Part shown: positions 24,316 to 35,094 of the stretch, one piece after another | How the letters are laid out: each line of letters opens with the position of its first letter | Numbering within the stretch: the stretch's first letter is position 1 | Source: Microplitis mediator | Taxonomy: Eukaryota > Arthropoda > Insecta > Hymenoptera > Braconidae | Direction: 5' to 3' | DNA: 64,000 bases | NCBI RefSeq assembly: GCF_029852145.1 | Contig: NC_079975.1 | Location: 8,804,001 to 8,868,000, forward strand | Translations under genes and position numbers: made by a program | The notes under the pieces: generated by a model | Told to the model about the DNA's origin: nothing | Seen by the model: the letters and a program-made list of their open reading frames with translations, nothing else | The model's database searches: none

Positions 24316-25009
24316 GAACACTAAAATAAAAAGAAAACTTCAGCGACAGTCAGATACCCATAAAATGATTAATGAATTTAGGTTGGAATATAATGAAGGC
24401 CAGAGCGAAACGGAAATGCGAAGAAACTTATGTTAATTTGTTAATTTACTTAAAAGTAATTGTATTGTGAAAATTCAAAATGTTATTTATTCATGAACAA
24501 TTTTGCCGAGTAACTGGGAATTTTTCATTTAATTTTGTATATTTTTTTAAATATCAGATGACACATTTTTATACTAATTACAATCTAAAATAAAGCCAGA
24601 TTTTTTTATCACGTATCGTATCATTTTAAATGTACACAGAAAAAAATTAAACTTGAATCGAGTGTTTTTTTATTCAAAATTGAATTCTTGTTTCAAGTCA
24701 TTCTGTTTTTGCAATTCAAAATAACGTTAGCTTGCCTCATAAACGAGAAAATTTTTCATTAAAATCTTCTAATCTCAGTGAAAAAAATGTATCCTCTAAT
24801 CAAAATTTAAAACGTTTTTATTTTACTCTTTGACCAATAACGCGATATTTTTGTCCCAAATATTTCATCCTCTTGGTTTGTGACATTCGCGACTTGACTC
24901 AAGGCGGCACTTTTTCGTACTGCCACATGTACTTTCTTTTTTAAATTAAAAATATGATGCCAAGGTTACTCAATATTCTGAAGTTCCAATTTAATTTTTA
25001 AAAAACACT

Positions 25010-25085
25010 GGCTTTGGGCAGGATCGAACTCGTGACTTTGGGATTAGAAGTCTTGTCTGCTATCCACTAGGCTGACATATAGATC
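25010..25085 (-). repeat. tRNA-like SINE head
   Basis: On the minus strand an A-box-like CAGCCTAGTGG (25064-25074) and a B-box GAGTTCGATCC (25021-25031) have tRNA-like spacing, with an anticodon-arm-like GACTT...AAGTC between them. The 5' and 3' ends do not form a good acceptor stem. A tRNA-derived SINE is more likely than a functional tRNA. Confidence 0.6.
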
Positions 25086-26344
25086 TTTTTATTCTTCATC
25101 GTTTGAACAGTCAAATGGGGGGTATTTAAAAACTAAGAAACTGATTTTCATTGACTAAGTTCTTACAATTTTTCCTTTTTGGTAATACAGTTGGAACAAT
25201 AATTTAAGGTTATTCGACCAAAAATCTTTTTCGTTCGATGGAACACAATTATACTCGGATCAAGAATTTAAATTTATCGATCCTAGTAATATAAAATCGT
25301 TCGAGATATAATTAAAGATGTACATTCTAAGTACTATATAATTTATTATAGTACCCTCTCTTTTGGCAAAAAAGAAGAAAACCTTCGGTCGGGTATCCAA
25401 GCAAAAATACAGCCGGTATTTAGTGAGTAATGACACGGTAGATTGTTGCGTTGATTAAGTGTTCGAAGGGATGTAGGCAAGGGTCCACCCTTGTGCTTGC
25501 CGATTGCTAAAAGAGAAGAAGACAGTTCACTTTGTTTCCTTATAGACGTCAATGGCCCTTGTCCCCACGATCACGAGTTTACTGTGAGGTTAGAAGCGAA
25601 CTTTTAGCTACTCGAAAACATGAAAAAAAAACGAGTTTTGAAGCAAAATCTGTTCGTAGTCATAATAAATTGAGAGAACTAATTGAAATAATAAATCAGT
25701 TGATAATAAGAACGAGGGAGTGATTAAAGTCGCACTGTCACAAACTCTTATCATATATTTTCCCTTGACTTAATATAAAAGTTTGTCGAAGTGTTTTATA
25801 TCAGGTAACTGCCCGATATCAGTTATACCCAAGATTTGAATTATATTTATTTACAGAAGTTTTTGTTACACGGAGAGAAGCGAATAGTATGGTCTCTAAT
25901 GTAACACGAGAATCATGACGATATAGCATGGGGACGCGGATTTTTTAGACGTAATATTTATTTCACCAAACTAACGCTAATAAAAAAAAATTTCGTCCCT
26001 GAGCCGTTTTATTCAGGAGTCATCGTGATCACAAGAAAGCCGTAAATTAATTGACATCAAGGCTTTCGCGCTTGAGGTGTGCAAAATATTAAAATAATTC
26101 AATTATTTATTAAAAATACATTCAATTTATCATCAATTATGACTTAAATTATCAATCATTTATAATAAGATCTTGAAAATTACGTTATATATTCATTGGA
26201 ATAATTTTTACAAAACAAAGCTCTACTTAAACATTTTAATCCATACATTCTCGCCCATTTTTTTCTTCGATAACTTTCGAAAAAATTACTTTCCCAGGCG
26301 GCTCGAAAAAAAAAATTATTGACTTTTTGTTAAATTTAGGGCAA
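25086..26344. other. AT-rich non-coding stretch
   Basis: ORFs of 63-68 codons at 25346-25552 (minus) and 25532-25723 (plus) overlap each other and show no domain. A lone CACGGAGAGAA end begins near 25870. No gene is supportable. Confidence 0.45.
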
Positions 26345-26720
26345 CAACCCACACAAAGTCGCCGAGCTCCGAAATTTTTCCATAGATCGGCCGATGCCTG
26401 GCTTGCAATGATTGGCCAATAAATGGCTAACTATACTGGCCCGTGCATGGTGAATCATTGGCAGCCTTTTGCTTATAAAAACGGTGCACAATTAACCGCC
26501 GTTTGTTGGCCAACGGTTTGATCGAGTGCTCTTGATACCAAGCTTAGGTCGATAATTGATTGCCACGATTGGCTCATGCTTGCGACTGCCATGCTTGGCA
26601 TACCGTTATCATCCGATATTTAGCCGATGCTTGGAAATTTGCAGCCATTCAAGACCCAATAATGGGCCGATTCCTTTTTTTTGTATGAGAATTTGTTATC
26701 TTGTAACCAATTGTTGGCTT
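26345..26720. repeat. TTGGCC/GGCCAA motif cluster
   Basis: TTGGC, GGCCAAT, GCCGATG and their complements recur about a dozen times over roughly 370 bp, in a GC-richer patch within AT-rich surroundings. It resembles the other elements here whose interior multiplies a short motif, but I could not fix terminal repeats. The 95-codon ORF at 26556 is an incidental reading of it. Confidence 0.5.
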
Positions 26721-27960
26721 CAATTTAGCAAAAAGGCAACAATTTTTTTTTGTACCGCTTGGGTTTTTTATATGATTTTTTTGATATCCAAAAGTATTTC
26801 GATTATTTTTAATTCTCATTACCTCTTAAGATCGATCACTTAAGAATTTTGTATGTCTGCAAAAAAAAAGGAGTTTTCAACTTAATTCTATAAACGACTA
26901 GAAATTTATTGCATCAATTGATCTGAAGTATTCACCAAATCCGAGTATTAACGAAACTTACTGATTACCTCAAGGAGTATTTAAATCGGTTTACTTCTTT
27001 GAGAGATGTAGAAATTTCCACCAACAAATCTACCCAAGCCGCACTTGTAAAATAGGCAGCATAAGTTCTAAGCCCTGAGGACGTCAATATCTGTTGAGAT
27101 CGCAGTTCTCAAAAATTACACTGAAAACAGTAACTTTTCTATTTTTTTTTCAATGTTTAATTTTACCGGAAAAAGTTAAAAATTGAACCTCACCAACTTT
27201 TGGTACGAAGTCGACTTTTACGATTCAAAATTAAAGTTGGAATTGTAGACTCATTCAAAACTTATACTTAGGTTTCATATGCCATCCAGTCTAGAGTATT
27301 CACCGCTTATGCGACGAACCTCTACATCTAATTGATGAAGATATTGCATACTTTGATAAAAAGTATCTGCTGATTATACGAATAGGCATAAAAAAAATTC
27401 AGATAAATTTAATATAACCAAATATTTAGTGTTACTAAAATTCTCTGATATATCATAGGTATTTTACTCAAGTTGATAAAAAATCGAGTATCTTAAAAAA
27501 GTTTCAATTCTAATGCGCATGTTGAGTGATAAAAAAAAATCCTCTTGAAACTTTTCTCGGCATCAGCTGATGCAAGAACTTTACTTTTCTTTGTTTGATT
27601 TTTTCTTTAGTTTATTTCAGTCTCCCATCCTCTTAAGTTGTTGGACATCCGCTTTCGTGCTTTTACTTGCAACCAGACCACTTTAACTCGAAAGCTAATT
27701 ACAGTTGAAGCGTAAACGAGTTTTTGCACCTCATAAGTTACACCCTTTCTTAACAAAATCTTTCATTTACTTTATTTTGTCATCTTTATAATTATTTTAT
27801 TTTTTTTCTTTTAGTAGTAAAGTTTTATTGAATTCTAAAGTTACTTATTGATCAGTTCCTAAAATAATTATAAATTTTATAGATCATTTAAATTTTCGCT
27901 GATAATAATAAAATAAAGAAAAAAAATTTTGCTGATGATTTTGAAAAAGTGAACTGTTCA
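26721..27960. other. AT-rich non-coding stretch
   Basis: No recognisable gene or repeat boundary. Confidence 0.5.
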
Positions 27961-28502
27961 CACGGTAAGAAATATTTTGCGGATATCACTATGCCAGTAT
28001 GGACGTGAATGCCATACTGTATGGTATCGAAGATTTTTATAGGTTATAAAATTGTATGCATAGATGATTCAACCATTACGGGAATAGTAACATTGGCAAT
28101 AGTTGTCGCGGACGCCGCAATGTCAGTATGGCCGTCAGGCCCATACTGCGTTGCCGTATCCATAATGCTTCTGGCAGATAAACCTAGTCTAACGACATTT
28201 ATATAGTTTTGGCGGCAATATGATAGTATACATTGATTAACACGCCAGAAATTATGGCGGGAAAAACTAGTAACATAGTATCCTCGGCATTGTAGTATGG
28301 GTCTCAGGGCCATGCTGTTTCGCCGTGCCTGCTATGCATACGGGTGAGCAATACAATAGCACCAGTACTATACAGTATAGTAAATAACGCCATACTTCTG
28401 GGACTCGTTACAATACTGTCTTGGAATGTTTCACATACTAATTTAGTATCTGTCTTGAGACCATACCCGGATGGTGTTGAACGCCTTGCATTCCTTACCG
28501 TG
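27961..28502 (-). mobile_element. 541-bp-family TIR element, copy B
   Basis: It is the reverse-orientation copy of 15080-15620, bounded by CACGGTAAGAAAT and ATTCCTTACCGTG (one mismatch). The flanks are CA on both sides instead of TA. This implies either a 2-bp duplication at a non-TA site or identical changes on both sides. It carries the same internal CAGTATGG/CCATACTG motifs and has no indels large enough to suggest truncation. Confidence 0.85.
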
Positions 28503-28655
28503 CACTTACCAAATTTTATAAAAACAGGCATTAAAAAATTTTTCATGATAGCAGCGTTGAAACTTAAAGTTTCAGTGTCTCTACCGCCAGTCAAAAGAAG
28601 CTAATTTCAGTACAATGCCGCTAATGAATATTAGCAAATGCATAAATTGTGAATG

Positions 28656-28734
28656 CCTTCAGTTAGCGGCCGGAAACAAACTTGTTTCGACCCTTGGGAA
28701 AAAACAAATAATGTTTCTGCCCGCTGACTGAAGG
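28656..28734. repeat. Foldback hairpin
   Basis: CCTTCAGTTAGCGG and GGAAACA are mirrored by TGTTTCTGCCCGC and TGACTGAAGG, giving an imperfect stem of about 25 bp with a 30-nt loop. It may be a tiny MITE; no second copy was recognised. Confidence 0.6.
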
Positions 28735-28790
28735 TTTTCGTAATTTCAACTCTGATACTTGTCATTTATGGTAGAAAAGACGGGATTATT

Positions 28791-28880
28791 CGCAGCGCGT
28801 GTATGCCCGAAAAAGGAGAGGAAACGGCCTTCCGTAAAACGAAGGTGGAATTCGATCCCGTTACATTAATTAATTGATAT
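28791..28880 (+). mobile_element. Retroelement-like 3' end, copy beta
   Basis: It contains GCGCGTGTATGCCC, GAGGAAACGGCC, then the hairpin CCTTC-CGTAAAAC-GAAGG, then GATCCCGTTACATTAATTAA. It is homologous to 34683-34770 and, on the minus strand, to 13268-13355. The conserved end and ATTAATTA tail suggest the 3' terminus of a non-LTR retroelement, truncated at the 5' side. Confidence 0.6.
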
Positions 28881-28933
28881 AATTCATTTCATTTACATAA
28901 ATGACAGTTCTGACTTTATGATTAAGTTTTATA

Positions 28934-29177
28934 TACTGTAAAAAATAGGGAGTAAATTCGGAGTGATAACGGATTTTATTTAAACCCGCATCCACTCTGA
29001 TTCAGAGATTTAATATTCAAATAAACTTCTTTTGGGAGTTAATTTCACTCCAAACCGGATTTCCAATATTTAATTAAACTCCCCTTCGGAGTGAATTTCA
29101 CTCCGAGGGGATTAAATAAACGAACAGGCATTCACTCCGGATTTAATCCGCGTTTACTCCGTAAATTTTTTTCAGTG
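28934..29177. mobile_element. TIR element, GGAGTGAA family
   Basis: The left end TACTGTAAAAAATAGGGAGT and the right end ACTCCGTAAATTTTTTTCAGTG are inverted. The interior repeats GGAGT(G/A)A and TTCACTCC units with GGATTTTATTTAAA between. Similar units occur at 54670-54881, 55484-55686 and 56186-56347. It is non-coding and largely self-complementary. Confidence 0.7.
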
Positions 29178-31222
29178 AAAAAATAGCAATATAATTTGAA
29201 CTGTTAAATGTAACAATACATACCATGTATAAAATTATTAAATCATTAACGTTTGAATTAATAATCAATCAATGAATAATAAATTTTCAGACTTCAGTAA
29301 CTAAATTAATTATTAACATTTTTCCATATTTGATAATGAGCTCATAGAATATTATCAGTTTTATATAATCCTTTTTGGTTAATAAATCCAGGATTTACGA
29401 TTGTCTGACAGATTAAATTCAATTATGGAAAATTGTCACTATTATATGAGCAATTAAGGTTTGCACTTTTGGATTATCCAAAAGTTTTTTTTTATACTTG
29501 TATATTAATCATCCAAGTACTTATTATTATTATCGATATATAGCTACAGTAAAATGAAGAGATATATTTTTTTTAATTAGATTTAAATGATTATTCAGCA
29601 GAAATGGATTTAATGTACTGAGAGTTGAAATTATTATCAACGTTTAATGTTCTCATCTATATTAAATATATAAATAACCTGTTTAAAAAAATTAGGTATC
29701 TTTATTTTACCCGCTGTGTTATTAAGTGGGGTCGGGTTTTTTCTCTATCACTCTCGAGTGGGTGAACGATACTATCCTTGTTGAACTTGTTCAGTAAATG
29801 GAAACTCTGTCTACGTTTTTCTCTTAATTAAACAAATGAACATTTTTGAAAAATAAAAAGGTAGATTGCTAGATTAAAGAATAATGAATCGAGCCTCGTT
29901 CTTCATTTTGCGTCCAGAGTTTATGTTTGAGAGAACGACTCAGACCAAAACAACTACTGATCCTTTTTTATATCTTCAGCCCAAACAAATTTTAATTGTT
30001 TGAGTTTGTATTCATAATTTTTTCAAATGATTCAATTTTTTAACTCAATGACTTTTTTATTTTCAACGAAATTTATAAGGCGTAGAAATCATTAAATTAC
30101 TCCATTGATTAAAATATTGAGAAATTGACTTAACTCTTCATAATGTTGGATCAGCTATTGAAAATTTGTTGATAAATAACGAAATAGATTAGAATCAAAT
30201 ACAGTTTAGTTCTCACAAAATCCCGGATCATTAATTAGAAGCTGTAATTCCTACGATGGTGATTGTTTCAGAGAACTGTTTTGTTGAGATTGCTGCAGCA
30301 ATTACATGTAACCAAATGCCCACCGGCGTCCAGCCAACGATGGCGGCGCTCACTATTTTCTCAGTATGAATATTTGCACCAAATATGTGCATATGCTTAA
30401 TTAACTTGCTGACTTAAAAATGAATTACTTCAAAGAAGTAAAACGAAAGTGGTTGGTTCAATTACTTAACACAGTGGAGTGTATTTAACGAAAGTTTATT
30501 GTGTTATCCGCTCTCAATAAATGTTTTGTGTTAAAAGATGAAAAATTTATGAAAACAAAACATTTTCAATATCATTGAAAATTTAACTCAAAATAACAGT
30601 TGAATTTATCCAAAGAATTACATATTTATTAGATGTGATCTGTGTTAGTTCAACACGAAAACGTTATTGCAAATTAAGCGCCTTTATGGCTCTCGGTATC
30701 TGCTTTAAGAGCCAGAAGGGCGTACTAAAAATTTTAGGGAATTGACGTGATTAAAATCCAGGAGTACAAAATCGATAAAAATTTTTTTGGTATGCTTATA
30801 TTTTCTTATTGTGAATCTAATAGTATATTGCACAGCGAGTGGGTTAAGTGAGTTTTCATCCGAGAAACACAACGTTTTTAACAGGAGTCGTAGGTGCACA
30901 CACACGAGCGCCAGCGAGACTTAACCCACGTGCTATGCACTATACTTTATTTAACAATTGTCTAATTTTTGCGAATTATCATGTCAGCAAAGTAAACCCT
31001 AAATCAGGTGGGGATCTATATGATACTAGTTCTTGACTTCTCTCTCCACTCATTTCTTATTTAATTAAATTAATAAAAAATAACCAACATATTCATACGT
31101 AGACACTGACATCAAAGTTGTTAGATTCATTGTACTACTCATTCTGAATATATTTAGTGTCGAGATTATTTGCTTTAGTGATAATAGTAGAGTTTGTTTT
31201 TGAGAACGGTTGATAATGACTT
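29178..31222. other. AT-rich non-coding stretch
   Basis: No exon is supportable. The overlapping ORFs at 30705 and 30848 show no domain. The end GTGTTAAAAGATG with AACAGTTGAAT near 30530-30605 may be relics of the ACAGTTGAAAA family. Confidence 0.45.
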
Positions 31223-31530
31223 CCCGGGAAAAAATGATCAGATATGAACAGGCATGAGTCTTCAGGTCTGATCAGATATGAAAAATGACCGGGTATGACC
31301 AGACTTGGCCAGGCATGTTCAGGTCTGATCAGGTATATTCATGTCCGTTCATGCCCACGCGGGTAAAAAAATTATAGATAAAAAACATGATCAGGCCTGA
31401 TCGTATTTAACGCTTCAGACATGACGGACATGAATAGGCATGGCTAGGTATGATCAGGCCTGATCATGTCTAATGTCAGGCCTGATCATACATGAATAGG
31501 CATGGTCAGGTCTGATCATTTTTTCCCGGG
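31223..31530. mobile_element. Foldback element with TGATCAGGC motif, CCCGGGAAAAAATGATCA ends
   Basis: Identical inverted ends CCCGGGAAAAAATGATCA are flanked by TT on both sides. The 308-bp interior repeats TGATCAG, GGCCTGATCA and CAGGCATG units in both orientations. Non-coding. The CCCGGG terminus is shared with 9501, 39977 and 62529, but the interior motif is different. Confidence 0.8.
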
Positions 31531-33954
31531 TTTTGAGGAATGTGTTTATGGATTCAAATGCGGTTGTTTATGACCTCATAAACACACGCTATTAAGAAAC
31601 ATGGGACGCCATTTACTTTTTGACGAATTATTAACTACCGACCGGTAAACGGTTATTTAGGGTTTGCTTAGCAGATATAATAAGTCGCGATAATTAGGCA
31701 TGTGTTGAATAAATAGGTTTTAATCACGTTTTGGATTCGTGATCATCCAATCTACGTAGTGAATGAGTTAAAAACGTTCAATTTACGTCCAATATTTTGA
31801 TTTGGGTATGTGTTAAATTATTCAAAATAGAAGTTGTGTTATTGTTTGACTCAACCATAAGCTGTTAAATTCAACACAAAATTTCCAACTGTTCAGTTTT
31901 ATTTAGAATCCATAAAAACAATCGGCTTATTCTATGAAGAAAAACTTCTACTGAATTTTTCTGAATACCTATTTTACTTTATCGAGTCAATTTATCCCCT
32001 TCTTTCTTAGGCGTTTAAATTTATTTAATATTTTTATGAAAAAATTATTGATACTTTTAAGAAATAATTTTAAACTTTGTTAACTTGGTCTAAGAATTTT
32101 AAAACTTTATAGTACATAAGTCGGATCGAGTTTAAAATAACTTAGATAAATATTAAATCTTATCGCGGCCAACTTTTATAGAACAAATAAATTATAAAAC
32201 TCAAAAGTATTATAATCATAGAGACTGATAAAAAAGAAATTTCTATTAACTTGTCAGGTTGTGCCGTCAGAATGAGATAAGGTCAAGTTACCGTAAGGAA
32301 ACTAAAGGAAAAATGTGACGTAGCCAACAAGAGGCAGGAAAATGAGAAAAAACATAAAAAAACAAAAGATTGGAAAGGCGAGAACTTTCCGGAAACCTCG
32401 TAGACGGATAACAAAGACTATTTTAAAAGGGCAAAAAGTGGCACTTTCTTGTGACATGTAATTATTTCAACCCCTCTTACCTGTCTCGTTATTGTTGTGC
32501 TGTCTAAGAGCTTTTATGAGCTGTTGTACACCTTCGAAAATATGCAGTGAAAAAAATAAATTGCTTGTGTCTCATATTATTATTAATTAACGAATATAAT
32601 TATTATGACAGCCCATAGCTTAATTAAGTCCGGGTTATTAGAAATATTTACCGCAGGCTATTGCTGTACTACTTTTTTTATTTTTCAAGTTCATTGATTA
32701 AAACTCGTAGAAGAATTTTTCTGTACTTCGTAAATGCAGTAGAGAAATTGAATGGAAAAATGAATTTTTTTATCTACGACCCATTGACATATAATTGCGT
32801 AAAAAAATGATAAGTTGAACTGCCATTAAGATTTTACCCCTCGTTGAAAACATCTCAAATTATCCATAATTTCTAATGTTGATCTCTACTTCTTTTATTT
32901 TTTAATATTTGTCTATCGATTGATTGAATAAATAAAAAAAACTCACGTTTTTTAAATATTCATTTCTTCTGGTTCAGGTTTTTTTTTGGTTATTAAAAAT
33001 TCCAACTTTTTGATAGAAGCAACATGACAAATAATTATAAAAAAATATAATTTTTTACTAAAAATTTTTACCTGACACAATTCAGTCTCTGAATTGGAGA
33101 GAATTCAAGTGCGATATGAATATGCATGACTATGTATGAATAGACAGAGGCACCAAAATCGCGTGATCGCTTATCGGCTACAGAATGTTATATATTCAAG
33201 AATTTATAATCTCTCCCACTGTCAACTTTTACGCTACATTGATTTCGTTCTACATGAATAATTATCATTTATTTACTCGTTATATACTCATCTGTTACTT
33301 TAAACTTATCTTCTATTCAATTGAGTCGCAACGTCTTTTCAACTTCCTGATCTGGAAACAGGGGATGTAAGGAACGTGAAACAAAAAAATCTAAAACCAT
33401 AGAAATCGTGAGTTTACGATGTTTGTTATGAAAATGGAATATTGATTCCTCTAGGAACGTGACAAATGTATTTTATTCTACTGGTTTTATAAATATGTAA
33501 CCAAATTTTTTGTCAAAAGTGCTCTTGAAGTCAAAAAGGCTCACTTCAGTAAAGTAAAATCAAATTATAATAATAAATAAGAATAATCGGCTGCTCAATT
33601 TCAAAGCACAGTAAGTGACAGATTTTTTAAAATTGATTTTTTAGTATTTTTAGTTCCAGTGGAGTCTTGTGAACATGATTCAATGCATATTTCAAAAATT
33701 TTGTTTTTGTCAGTTACTGTGTTTCGAAATTGGGCAGCCGTAATGCTAAGCAGTCGTTCTAAATAATAAAAATACGATAAATTACGGGCCATTTAATACG
33801 TACTTTTCTGTAGTTTTATTTCGAAACTTTTGTTCTAAAAGTTTTCTAGCCTAAAAATTGGTAAATATTCACAAGTATAGGCTCCACCTATTTTTGGTGA
33901 GCAAACGTCCAATTTCATACATATTCTGTATTTGAAGACATTTTTGCTCAATCA
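31531..33954. other. AT-rich non-coding stretch
   Basis: No gene is supportable. A solitary right end, CACAAAATTTCCAACTGT (about 31875-31892), matches the ACAGTTGAAAA family. The 63-codon ORF at 33601 (minus) has no recognisable features. Confidence 0.45.
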
Positions 33955-34612
33955 GATTTAGATTTAGATTTAAATCATTTATTTTATGCCGAAGCCTAAT
34001 GGCCAGATGGCAAAATACAATCACATAACATGATTATAAAATACATAGTGTACAATACAAATTTCTCACAATCTTTATAATCTTTATAATAGGTAATTTG
34101 AAAAAATTTATACAATTTAAAAATTAACAATATAAAATATTAATTTTGACATATGAGATCATTAATAATTTTAATGATAAAATTTTAATATTTAGATTTT
34201 AGTATTTAGATTTAGATTTTTCTGATAAGTTCATATAATATATACATTTACATTGAGAGTATTCGAAGCATATGATCAGTTTTATTTTAAGCATCTAAGC
34301 TTAATAAATGATCAAAAATTTTATTCTTAAATACTTCAAGACTAGATGAATTGACAATGTCAGACGGTAGTTCATGCCATAAGCGCATGGCAGTTACAAC
34401 AAAAGAATACTCATAATTTGTAGTCGTGAAAGCTGATATTTTAAAGTTTATATGATTCTTTTTAGCAGCTAATCGGTCTGAACGTCTCACATCATCATCA
34501 TCAACGAATAACTCACGAAGGTAACTCGGTTTGTCAATAGATAGTAATTTGTAAAAATAAGTTGCCGAATAATATAATCTACGACTAGCGATAGATAACC
34601 AACCCAGTAATT
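33955..34612 (-). mobile_element. 5'-truncated CR1/Jockey-like LINE
   Basis: On the minus strand a decayed reverse-transcriptase ORF end (34287-34610) is followed by a 3' UTR. It ends in CATCTGGCCATTAGGC, AATAAATGATTT and a short (AAATCT)n tail at 33955-33976. The UTR end resembles that of the LINE at 41602-42060 (GGCC, then an AAATAAA-rich tail), so both belong to related families. All of the polymerase core and endonuclease is missing. Confidence 0.75.
34287..34610 (-). pseudogene. LINE reverse-transcriptase C-terminal fragment
   Basis: About 107 codons are open, from just after a stop at 34611-34613 to the TAA at 34287-34289. The peptide begins LGWLSIASRRLYYS and contains YKLL, PSYLRELF, RRSDRLAAKK and VVTAMRLWHELPSDI, then a short tail with FKNKIF. 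The pattern RLW-x-LP followed by FK is what I know from the extreme C-terminus of CR1/Jockey-type non-LTR ORF2 proteins, downstream of the polymerase domain. It can have no polymerase activity. Family confidence is good; clade assignment is tentative. Confidence 0.8.
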
Positions 34613-34682
34613 AGATCTTTTTTAAGCATCAATACTTAATAAGTTCATACATAAAATATAATAAATTGCTTAATTTCAATAT

Positions 34683-34770
34683 TATGCGCGTATGTGCCTA
34701 AAATAGATGAGGAAACGGCCTCCCGTAAAAAGGAGGTGTACTTCGGTCCCGTTACATTAATTAATTAATT
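34683..34770 (+). mobile_element. Retroelement-like 3' end, copy gamma
   Basis: It contains GCGCGTATGTGCC, GAGGAAACGGCC, the hairpin CCTCC-CGTAAAAA-GGAGG, and GTCCCGTTACATTAATTAA. It is homologous to copy beta; the stem differs by a T-A to C-G pair change that keeps pairing. It lies just beyond the LINE relic but on the opposite strand, so it is a separate insertion. Confidence 0.6.
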
Positions 34771-34904
34771 TCAATATTATCATTGAAATTTTCAAGTTCT
34801 GTTCCAATATACACTACTTGACATATTTTTCTCATTTTTATAAGTATTGACTTTTAAGTCAACCACCAAAACTTGAGTAATATGTATATGTGCCATAATA
34901 GGCA

Positions 34905-34975
34905 GTAGTTTTGTCCCGAGTACGTTAACGGACTCGTCAGCAAGGCTGTGGTAACGTACTCTTCCCTTGGACTAC
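34905..34975 (-). ncRNA. Type III hammerhead ribozyme, degenerate copy 1
   Basis: Read on the minus strand, 5' to 3'. GTAGT pairs with the terminal ACTAC (stem III, 5 bp including A15.1-U16.1). C at 34970 is the expected cleavage base (GTC). Stem I is CAAGG/CCTTG (34969-34965 with 34945-34941). The core CTGACGA (34940-34934) matches the CUGANGA consensus. Stem II is GTCC/GGAC (34933-34930 with 34916-34913). The following AAAA (34912-34909) should be GAAA, so invariant G12 is replaced by A, which is expected to impair cleavage. Loop I bases 34961-34952 and loop II bases 34927-34918 are perfectly complementary over 10 nt. Structure and core are seen directly; activity is not claimed. Confidence 0.7.
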
Positions 34976-35094
34976 ACCTTCTACTAGTACGAACCGAGCT
35001 AAAACAATGTAGCGGGATTCGCTATGTATGATATTAGTACAGGGAAGCGGATACCGTCCAAACTACTGGCATATTTGTACTAGGTGAGCTGTTG
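34905..35094 (-). repeat. Hammerhead-containing dispersed repeat, copy 1
   Basis: This segment aligns along its whole length with 38901-39103, including CTAGTACGA/CTAGCACGA, AAAACAAT/GAAACAAT, GGCGGATA-like and GTTGTACA blocks. The similarity stops at stem III of the hammerhead on one side and after GTTGTACA on the other. So on the minus strand the ribozyme forms the 3' end of the unit. No ORF. The arrangement recalls small ribozyme-bearing retroelements, but no retroelement protein is nearby. Confidence 0.6.

Larger units (their letters stand above)
23422..25009. other. AT-rich stretch with long homopolymer tracts
   Basis: No gene is supportable. A lone element-like end TACACAGAAAAAAATTAAAC begins near 24632. 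Poly-T and poly-A tracts are listed separately. Confidence 0.5.
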
